Part shown: one piece after another, positions 1 to 5,935 of the stretch
Position numbering within the stretch: position 1 is the first letter of the stretch
Layout of the letters: each line of letters starts with the position of its first letter
DNA from: Muribaculaceae bacterium
GTDB lineage: Bacteria; Bacteroidota; Bacteroidia; Bacteroidales; Muribaculaceae
Reading direction: 5' to 3'
DNA length: 5,935 nt
NCBI GenBank assembly: GCA_029052265.1
Contig: JAIDJJ010000575.1
Coordinates: forward strand, 1-5,935
The notes under the pieces: generated by a model
What the model saw: only the letters and a program-made list of their open reading frames with translations
Database searches by the model: none
Told to the model about the DNA's origin: nothing
Program-made: the position numbers and the translations under genes

Positions 1-2362
1 CTTCTCTTTGTTGCCCAAAGGTGAAGCTGATTCCGTTTCATTTCGTTGTATGGGATATGAAACTCTCATATTGCCTTTATCTGCAAGTTTTATGGATGTG
101 CGATTAAATCAGCAGGCAACACAACTGAAAGATGTTATAGTTGCGGCGCCGGACATATATGCAAAGGGCGATACGCTTGTTTTCAATGTTGCTCGATATG
201 CCAATGCAAAAGACAACGCGATTATCGATGTCATTAAACGTCTTCCCGGCATTAAGGTTAAAGACGATGGCACTATAGAATATCAAGGGAAGCCTATCAA
301 TAAATTCTATCTTGACGGTAATGATTTTATAGGAGGGCAATACGGGCTCGCTACAAACAACATATCTTATAAGGATGTGAAATCAGTGGAAGTGATGGAA
401 AATCACCAGCCTGTAAAAGCGCTTGAAGGGATTGAATTTCCGGAAGAGGCAGGCATAAATCTGAAATTGAAAGAAGATGCCCGAAGCCGGTGGGTGGGAG
501 TTGCCAAGGCAGCCTCCGGAGTTCAGCCCTTTCTTTATGATGGATCGTTGTTCACTATGAGGATGGCTCCCAAAATTCAAAATATGTTTACGTTGAAGGC
601 TGATAATACAGGATGGAACCCTGCAAATGAAATCATAGACCACGATTTCAATGATATGTTTTCTTCTGATTATTCTTATTCTTTATGGCAAGAATATATA
701 TCGGCAGATATTATCAACGCTCCCCTGTCCGAAAAAAGGACGCGTGATAATCTCTCGTGGCTTGCCAATGCTATTACGGCATGGAAATCCGGGGACACAT
801 CGATGCGACTTAAATTAGATTATATGGGAGACCGTCTTGATTATAATTCAGGAATAGAAACTGATTATTTCAGCGATCAAATTCCTACTTTTATTCAAAA
901 CGATATTCAACGCTCTCAAACTCATAATCTCTCAGCTCAGTTTTATAGTGAAACTAACAAGAGAGGATATTACATGAAGGATAAGTTTACTCTTTCGGGA
1001 GAATGGGAAAAATCGACGTCTTCCATTACCGGTTCATTCAATCTTTCTCAACGAGTGAGGAGAAAAATTTTTTTGTTGGAAAACGATCTCAGACTGGTCA
1101 AGCGCAATGACAAGAAGGTATTTACCCTAACATCTCGAAATTCTTTCGGGCATCGTCCCGACATTCTGTCGGTGCAAGGAGAAGAAAACGCATCGCAAAG
1201 TATTGGAACCACAGATTTCAGAAGTACAACAGAAACGAAGTTCGGGAAATTGACACGATTCTGGAAATATTATATCACTGCAGGAATTGACCTGAATTAC
1301 CATCGAATGAAAAACACACTCAGCGGTCTTGGAGAATATGATAATCGCGGGGATCATGAAGCGTTTCTATCTAATCTTTACGCCACTCCTCAAATAGACT
1401 TCGAGCGTAGCGGCTGGAGGATGTCTCTAAGTGTCCCCATGAAATGGTATCACTATAACATTAAAAAGTCGCGCAACTATATCAACATCTCTCCTCGTCT
1501 TTTTATACGTAGGCAACTTGATGCCCGATCAGAACTTTCGGGATCTGTGGCATATCTGCTTGCCTCGCCACAGCCATATCTCAACATAGAGGATACTATT
1601 TTATCTGATTATCGAAATCTTTTCATCGCTTATAATCCGGATAAATACTCGAATAATGTGGCGGCAACCCTATCCTACCGCTATCGTAATCCTATAAAGT
1701 CGTTCTTTGTCAATCTGTCGGCTACTTATAATTATAGGAGGAGTCATATAATGTCAAATCAGATATTCATTGAGGACTATATTGTGTCAACTTATGCCGA
1801 TAAATTATCCGGCAATGAAACTTGGTATCTGAAAGGAGGGATAAGCAAAGGGATTGGACATAGTAAGATTGTTGTTGGCGTGGAAGGGAATGTCGCATTG
1901 TCTTCTGCTTCGTCGATGCGTGACAATTCTGTAGTTCCTTACCGGCAGGTTACGGCAGGTTTGAAACCATACTTTAAAGGTAGTATCTTGAGTTGGCTTT
2001 CGGCAAATTATGAAGCCGAATATGGATTCTCGAAGCTTGATATAGATGGTAACAGTAATAATTTCCATTCTTTCCATCAGAATCTTTTTGCTACAGTCCT
2101 GCCAAACGACTTAATTGAATTTACTGTCGGTGCTGAACATTTCTTTACCGTTTTTTCAGAAGGAAACACAGCAAATCTCATGTTGCTTGATGCATCGGCA
2201 GTTTGGAGGGTGAACAATAAAATCAGACTCTCACTTACCGCAAATAATATTCTTAATAAGCGGAGTTATGAATACGTGACTTATGGAACACTCTCCCGTT
2301 CGGAACATATATTCAACATCAGGCAGCGTTCAATCATCGCTTCTGTCCAATACCGTTTCTAA
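1..2362 (+). CDS. TonB-dependent receptor-like outer-membrane beta-barrel protein with carboxypeptidase-regulatory-like domain, 5' partial
   Basis: This is the C-terminal part of a large outer-membrane protein of the Bacteroidota TonB-receptor/outer-membrane beta-barrel superfamily. The frame is open to the left edge (codons from base 2). The TTG at base 8 falls inside a conserved domain, so it is not the real start; by family length roughly 100 residues, including the signal peptide, are missing. Counting from base 8, residues 1-35 are the last strands of a CarboxypepD_reg-like domain (VSFRCMGYETL). Residues about 40-155 form a plug-like region: LKDVIV, KGDTLVFNV (53-61), LPGIKVKDDGTIEYQGKPI (79-97), YLDGNDF (101-107) and ENHQPVKALEG (131-141). 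The rest, to residue 784, has the alternating polar/aromatic pattern of barrel strands and ends in a typical final strand, IIASVQYRF, with a terminal Phe. NNILNKRSYEY near the end resembles the last turns of TonB receptors. Such proteins import or bind a ligand at the outer membrane; the ligand cannot be read here. No SusD-like lipoprotein follows, so it is probably not a standard SusCD pair. The family call is strong; active TonB-driven transport is inferred, since the TonB box would lie in the missing part or be absent. Confidence 0.9.
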   Translation, partial: FSLLPKGEADSVSFRCMGYETLILPLSASFMDVRLNQQATQLKDVIVAAPDIYAKGDTLVFNVARYANAKDNAIIDVIKRLPGIKVKDDGTIEYQGKPINKFYLDGNDFIGGQYGLATNNISYKDVKSVEVMENHQPVKALEGIEFPEEAGINLKLKEDARSRWVGVAKAASGVQPFLYDGSLFTMRMAPKIQNMFTLKADNTGWNPANEIIDHDFNDMFSSDYSYSLWQEYISADIINAPLSEKRTRDNLSWLANAITAWKSGDTSMRLKLDYMGDRLDYNSGIETDYFSDQIPTFIQNDIQRSQTHNLSAQFYSETNKRGYYMKDKFTLSGEWEKSTSSITGSFNLSQRVRRKIFLLENDLRLVKRNDKKVFTLTSRNSFGHRPDILSVQGEENASQSIGTTDFRSTTETKFGKLTRFWKYYITAGIDLNYHRMKNTLSGLGEYDNRGDHEAFLSNLYATPQIDFERSGWRMSLSVPMKWYHYNIKKSRNYINISPRLFIRRQLDARSELSGSVAYLLASPQPYLNIEDTILSDYRNLFIAYNPDKYSNNVAATLSYRYRNPIKSFFVNLSATYNYRRSHIMSNQIFIEDYIVSTYADKLSGNETWYLKGGISKGIGHSKIVVGVEGNVALSSASSMRDNSVVPYRQVTAGLKPYFKGSILSWLSANYEAEYGFSKLDIDGNSNNFHSFHQNLFATVLPNDLIEFTVGAEHFFTVFSEGNTANLMLLDASAVWRVNNKIRLSLTANNILNKRSYEYVTYGTLSRSEHIFNIRQRSIIASVQYRF

Positions 2363-2504
2363 TTGCTTTCGATGCTCGTTTATTGCTTCTCCAATATACG
2401 TGAGGCAGCCACGATTTATGGGGGACTTGTTGTTTTGATTATCCAAGTGCTTAGTCAAGAGCCTCTGCATTCTGGACAGCTATATCCTGAATCGTGACAT
2501 GAAT

Positions 2505-2529
2505 ATCATTTTCATCGGCATGAAATGAT
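2505..2529. repeat. Short AT-rich imperfect inverted repeat (hairpin)
   Basis: The arms ATCATTTTCAT (2505-2515) and ATGAAATGAT (2520-2529) pair over 10 base pairs with one bulged T, around a CGGC loop. It lies 143 bases after the receptor stop codon. No T tract follows, so it is a poor match to an intrinsic terminator. It could help end the receptor transcript or be a protein-binding dyad, or be chance in AT-rich DNA. Confidence 0.35.
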
Positions 2530-2579
2530 CAAAACTTTCATAAATTTCAAATATCATATTTATAATGACAAAGTTTTGA
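2529..2579. repeat. Interrupted inverted repeat upstream of the protease promoter
   Basis: The outer arms TCAAAACTTT (2529-2538) and AAAGTTTTGA (2570-2579) are perfect 10-base inverted copies. A nested 6-base pair of arms, ATAAAT (2540-2545) and ATTTAT (2558-2563), lies inside. The right arm ends 9 bases before the -33 TTG of the proposed promoter, a position suited to an activator or repressor site. It could equally act as an AT-rich stem at the end of the upstream transcript. The symmetry is directly visible; any function is inferred. Confidence 0.4.
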
Positions 2580-2588
2580 GAAGATTTA

Positions 2589-2619
2589 TTGTGAAATCAA
2601 CTATTAATGACTATTTTTG
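2589..2619 (+). promoter_or_regulatory. Bacteroidales-type promoter for the tricorn-like protease
   Basis: TATTTTTG at 2612-2619 matches the Bacteroides -7 consensus TAnnTTTG exactly. A TTG at 2589-2591 lies 20 bases upstream, where the -33 element recognised by the Bacteroidota primary sigma factor is expected. Transcription would start about 5-10 bases downstream, giving a leader of only about 10-16 bases before the ATG at 2640. No Shine-Dalgarno sequence is present; the leader is A/T-rich, which is usual for translation starts in this phylum. A weaker alternative -7 element (TATTAATG, 2602-2609) fits worse. Confidence 0.6.
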
Positions 2620-2639
2620 TGCATTAAATCCAATATTTC

Positions 2640-5600
2640 ATGAAACGGACAGCACTAATTTCATTGTTGCTTGCAGCCGGCACTGCATCGTCTTTCGCAG
2701 ACAATGCCCCAAAATGGTTGCGTGATGCCGCGATCTCTCCCGATGGCACTACTGTCGCTTTCACATACAAAGGTGACATTTTTACAGTCCCGGTGAAAGG
2801 TGGAACAGCCACTCAGATCACATCTAATCAGGCGTATGATGGTGTTCCAGTATGGAGTAAAGATGGTAAAAATATTGTTTTTCTCAGCACGCGTGAAGGT
2901 TCTGATGATATTTTTATCACTTCTGCAAAAGGAGGTACACCTCGCAGACTTACTACAAACAGCGGTAATGAAAAACCGTTGACTTTTCTTAATGATTCTA
3001 TCCTGCTATTCAGTGCCTCTAATCTCCCGGGAAGAACTTCTGCAAGAGCACCTTTCTCCACACAAGTTTATCAGCTTAATGTAAACCGGAATAATCCACG
3101 CCCGAAACTTTACTTGTCGCAACCGGTCATTAGCGCGGATGCTAATGCTTCAGGCGACCTGTTATATCAGGACCGCAAGGGTGTTGAAGATGTCCTTCGC
3201 AAACATGAACGTTCTTCCGGAACAGCGGATATATGGTATTATGGCAGCGGAAAATTTTCTCAGCTCACTAATCAGGTATGGAATAGCCAGTGCCCTGTGT
3301 GGGGTAAAGGTGATACATATTATTATGTAAGCGAAAAAGACGGTACCTTAAACGTGTTTGAAGGGAATTTGTCATCCAAGTCAGATAAGCAACTTACAAA
3401 ATTTACGAAACATCCTGTCCGTTCACTGTCATCTTCAGACAATGGTACCCTGGCGTTTTCTTGGGATGGAGAAATATATACCCTTTCTCCGGGATCTCAG
3501 CCACAGAAAGTCAACATTCAGATTATTGCTGATGAGTACGACAGTGACATTGTCAAAAGATATGAAAGATATGGAGCGTCTGATATCGCAGTCTCTCCCG
3601 AGGGTAAAGAAGTAGCTTTTATAATTCGTGGTGATGTGTATGTTACAGATACAGAATATGAAACGACTAAACGAATTACTGATACCCCCGCTCAGGAAAG
3701 AACCGTAAGCTTCTCTCCGGATGGAAGGACGCTGGTGTTTGACAGTGACGTTGACGGTATATGGCAACTATTCACTGCAAAAATTAAAAATGATAAAGAG
3801 AAACAGTTTGCATATGCGACAGACATTATCATAGAGCCGCTTTACAAATGTGGCACTTCAGCTATGCAGCCTCAATTTTCTCCTGACGGAAAGAAGGTGG
3901 CGTTCCTCGAAGACCGTACCGAACTTAAGATAATTGATGTTGATACTAAAAAAGTGACAACAGCACTTGACGGAAAATTCAATTATTCTTATTCTGATGG
4001 AGACATACCGTTCTCATGGAGTCCTGACAGCAAATGGCTTCTTGTGTCATACATCGGTATCGGTGGGTGGAACAATACCGATATCGCTTTAGTGAAGGCT
4101 GACGGTTCTGAAGTTATTGACCTTACAGAGAGTGGATATTCGGATTATAATCCCAAATGGGCTCTCGGAGGAAAAGCATTGACCTATTCTTCCGGCAGAT
4201 TTGGTATGAAGGCTCATGGCTCATGGGGCAATCAGGACGACATCATTCTCATGGTGCTTGATGACGAGGCGTGGGATAAATTCAATTTCACAGAAGAGGA
4301 AGCTAAATTAGCGGAAAATGCAGACAATGAAAATGAAGGTGAGGCAGATTCCGATAAGAAAGACTCCAAGAAAAATAAGAAAGACAAAAAAAGGAAGAAA
4401 TCTAAAACTGAAAATGCTGTAGAAGAATCTAAATTTGATCTTGCAAACAGACGTTATCGGACACGACGCCTTACCAACCGTTCTTCTAATATATATGACT
4501 ACTATCTGTCGCCAAAAGGTGATAAGCTCTATTTTGTCGCTGCTGCCACCGAAGGGGGATGGAATATGAATGTGACCGACCTTAAAAAGGGAGATACCAA
4601 AGTGCTCCTTAAGGGCACTTCCGGTACTTTATATCCGGATAAGAAAGGTGAGAATCTCTTTGTCCAGTCTTACAACGGAATAAAAAAGGTCAATCTCGCA
4701 AGTGCCGATGTGAAGGATATCGAATACAACGCTCCGTATGACCGTAAGCCTTCTCTTGAACGTGCATATATATTTGATCACATGGCAAAACAGGTGAAGG
4801 ATAAGTTTTATGATGAAAAGCTTCACGGTGTAGACTGGGATTATTATACCGCCCACTATCGTGAGTTTTTACCATATATCTCTAATAACCGAGACTTTGC
4901 AACGCTTCTCAGCGAGATACTTGGGGAATTGAACGCTTCTCATACAGGAGGCAGATACTATTCGGCAGGACCGGCTATGTATACAGGCTCTCTCGGTGCA
5001 TATTTTGACGAGAATTATGAGGGTGAAGGTTTGAAAATAGTAGAGATTTTCCCCCGTGGACCTCTTGCCGCTAAATCGGCTGACCTTCAACCCGGAGATA
5101 TAATTCTTTCAATTGATGGTAATAAAATTCTTTCTGATGCAGATTATTTCCCAATGCTTGAAGGAAAAGTAGGAAAGAAGGTTCGTCTTGAAGTTAAGAA
5201 AGCTGATGGAAAGGTCACAACTCCTACTGTAAAACCGATAAGTGCCGGTTCTCAGTCTGAAATGGCATACCAGCGTTGGGTCGCACGTAATGAACAGCTT
5301 GCAGATAGTCTTTCTGATGGAAAGATAGGATATGTGCATATAAAAGGTATGGACACTCAGAGTTTCCAGTCTGTATATGACCGGCTCCTTGGAAAATATC
5401 GTAATTGCGATGCTGTTGTAGTCGACACTCGCTATAACGGCGGAGGATGGCTTCATAATGATATTGCAGTTTTGTTGAATGGCAAAGAGTATGTGAAATA
5501 TGTGCCGCGAGGTAAAGAGATCGGACATGATCCGTTTGCCCAATGGACAAAACCGTCAGTGATGCTTGTAAATGAATCTAATTACAGTGACGCTCATGGC

Positions 5601-5876
5601 ACACCCTATGCATATAAAGCTTTGGGTATAGGTGAAGTGATAGGCGCTCCTATTCCCGGCACTATGACTGCAGTGTGGTGGGAGACACAGATAGACCCGA
5701 CTTTAATTTTCGGCATTCCTCAGGTGACAAATATGACACCGGATGGAACAGTGTTGGAAAATACCCAGCTTAATCCCGATATTCTCATTTACAATCATCC
5801 GTCTGATGTTGAGAATGGCAAGGATGCTCAGCTTGAAGGTGCAGTGCGCCATTTGATGGAAAAGACTAAAAAATAA
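2640..5876 (+). CDS. Exported tricorn-like serine protease (peptidase family S41), beta-propeller/PDZ type
   Basis: This is a complete 1078-residue protease close in length and layout to archaeal tricorn (about 1070), a large peptidase that trims oligopeptides. Unlike cytoplasmic tricorn it starts with a signal peptide: MKR, a hydrophobic stretch at 5-16, and a likely cut after A20 (SFA/D). There is no lipobox Cys, so a soluble periplasmic enzyme is inferred. PD40-type propeller blades recur at about 32-55, 72-105, 221-253 and 265-285 (first propeller) and 318-347, 358-382, 413-441, 460-496, 506-526, 623-657 and 664-686 (second propeller), many with SPDG turns. A charged insert, acidic at 551-572 and lysine-rich at 573-590, interrupts the second propeller. 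The C1 domain spans about 700-775, PDZ about 783-858 (GSLGAYF, LQPGDIILSIDG) and C2 about 870-1075. The tricorn catalytic set maps onto S767-H768 (NASHTGG), nucleophile S983 followed by D984 (NYSDAH), and E1040 (LENTQLNPD), with spacing nearly the same as tricorn H746, S965 and E1023, so the enzyme should be active. The ATG is chosen because it begins the signal peptide just downstream of a good promoter. Substrates are not known; periplasmic peptide turnover is the likely role. Confidence 0.95.
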   Translation: MKRTALISLLLAAGTASSFADNAPKWLRDAAISPDGTTVAFTYKGDIFTVPVKGGTATQITSNQAYDGVPVWSKDGKNIVFLSTREGSDDIFITSAKGGTPRRLTTNSGNEKPLTFLNDSILLFSASNLPGRTSARAPFSTQVYQLNVNRNNPRPKLYLSQPVISADANASGDLLYQDRKGVEDVLRKHERSSGTADIWYYGSGKFSQLTNQVWNSQCPVWGKGDTYYYVSEKDGTLNVFEGNLSSKSDKQLTKFTKHPVRSLSSSDNGTLAFSWDGEIYTLSPGSQPQKVNIQIIADEYDSDIVKRYERYGASDIAVSPEGKEVAFIIRGDVYVTDTEYETTKRITDTPAQERTVSFSPDGRTLVFDSDVDGIWQLFTAKIKNDKEKQFAYATDIIIEPLYKCGTSAMQPQFSPDGKKVAFLEDRTELKIIDVDTKKVTTALDGKFNYSYSDGDIPFSWSPDSKWLLVSYIGIGGWNNTDIALVKADGSEVIDLTESGYSDYNPKWALGGKALTYSSGRFGMKAHGSWGNQDDIILMVLDDEAWDKFNFTEEEAKLAENADNENEGEADSDKKDSKKNKKDKKRKKSKTENAVEESKFDLANRRYRTRRLTNRSSNIYDYYLSPKGDKLYFVAAATEGGWNMNVTDLKKGDTKVLLKGTSGTLYPDKKGENLFVQSYNGIKKVNLASADVKDIEYNAPYDRKPSLERAYIFDHMAKQVKDKFYDEKLHGVDWDYYTAHYREFLPYISNNRDFATLLSEILGELNASHTGGRYYSAGPAMYTGSLGAYFDENYEGEGLKIVEIFPRGPLAAKSADLQPGDIILSIDGNKILSDADYFPMLEGKVGKKVRLEVKKADGKVTTPTVKPISAGSQSEMAYQRWVARNEQLADSLSDGKIGYVHIKGMDTQSFQSVYDRLLGKYRNCDAVVVDTRYNGGGWLHNDIAVLLNGKEYVKYVPRGKEIGHDPFAQWTKPSVMLVNESNYSDAHGTPYAYKALGIGEVIGAPIPGTMTAVWWETQIDPTLIFGIPQVTNMTPDGTVLENTQLNPDILIYNHPSDVENGKDAQLEGAVRHLMEKTKK

Positions 5877-5902
5877 TAAGAAAATTAATTATTTGCCGTT
5901 AT

Positions 5903-5935
5903 AAAAAAGGCTGTCATGACTATGAATTTTCATGA
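5903..5935 (+). terminator. Probable intrinsic terminator of the protease gene, cut by the window edge
   Basis: Starting 26 bases after the stop codon, AAAAAAGGCTGTCATGA (5903-5919) is followed by a 10-base loop and then TCATGA (5930-5935), which pairs with TCATGA at 5914-5919. This is the start of a stem whose left arm continues outward as GGCTG preceded by six A's, the usual left half of a bidirectional A-stem-T terminator. The expected right half (CAGCC plus a T run) would lie just beyond base 5935, so the call depends on sequence not shown. Confidence 0.6.

Noticed and set aside
8..10. TTG as an alternative start codon of the receptor gene
   Set aside because: The frame is open upstream to the window edge, and the residues around it already belong to the conserved CarboxypepD-like domain; there is no signal peptide. 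The gene is truncated by the window, not started here.
2372..2497. 41-codon open frame (begins MLVYCFSNIREA) in the gap after the receptor gene
   Set aside because: It is short, has no recognisable promoter or ribosome-binding context, and shows no familiar domain or clear membrane segment. It is what chance would give; its only merit is being in a non-coding gap.
2363..2504. Possible terminator of the receptor gene
   Set aside because: Only weak stems are visible, such as CGTG/CACG around GAGGCAGC-like sequence near 2400 and ACTTG/CAAGT near 2424-2450, and none is followed by a T run. No terminator can be supported here.
2525..2725. 66-codon forward frame overlapping the start of the protease gene
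   Set aside because: It runs through the inverted repeat and promoter, then out of frame through the protease signal-peptide region, so it is a shadow of the real gene and its control region.
4356..4409. Lysine-rich stretch as a nucleic-acid-binding or nuclear-localisation-like motif
   Set aside because: The protein carries a signal peptide and is expected in the periplasm, and the stretch sits in a propeller loop, so a charged linker is the simpler reading.
5109..5543. 144-codon open frame on the minus strand inside the protease gene
   Set aside because: It lies wholly opposite the PDZ and C2 coding region of a clear protease. Its translation is rich in Ile, Ser, Cys and Phe with no domain pattern, as expected of an antisense shadow.

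Overview
The window looks like chromosome of a member of the Bacteroidota, most likely order Bacteroidales. A gut family such as Muribaculaceae, Bacteroidaceae or Prevotellaceae is plausible, but I cannot choose between them from the sequence. The evidence is an outer-membrane receptor of the carboxypeptidase-regulatory-domain/TonB-plug type typical of this phylum, a secreted tricorn-like protease of the form common in these bacteria, moderately AT-rich DNA, a Bacteroides-type promoter (TTG, 20 bases, TAttTTTG), and no Shine-Dalgarno sequence before the second gene.

Layout: (1) Bases 1-2362 hold the 3' part of a large outer-membrane beta-barrel protein. Its reading frame is open through the left edge, so the true start and signal peptide lie outside the window. 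(2) Bases 2363-2639 are a 277-base gap. Its first ~140 bases show nothing I can support. Its second half holds two inverted repeats, then a good Bacteroidales promoter and a very short leader. (3) Bases 2640-5876 hold a complete 1078-residue exported tricorn-type S41 peptidase: two beta-propeller regions, a C1 domain, a PDZ domain and a C2 domain, with every catalytic residue present. (4) Bases 5877-5935 are downstream sequence ending in what appears to be the left arm and loop of a transcription terminator cut by the window edge.

The two genes point the same way, but the gap and the separate promoter suggest separate transcription. A joint role is possible (receptor-mediated uptake at the outer membrane, peptide trimming in the periplasm), but only adjacency supports it. 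No mobile element, CRISPR array, RNA gene or phage gene was seen. I see two ordinary Bacteroidales envelope genes and no convincing new system. The points most worth a second look are the charged insert in the protease, the apparent loss of the tricorn P1-specificity aspartate, and the inverted repeat just upstream of the protease promoter.
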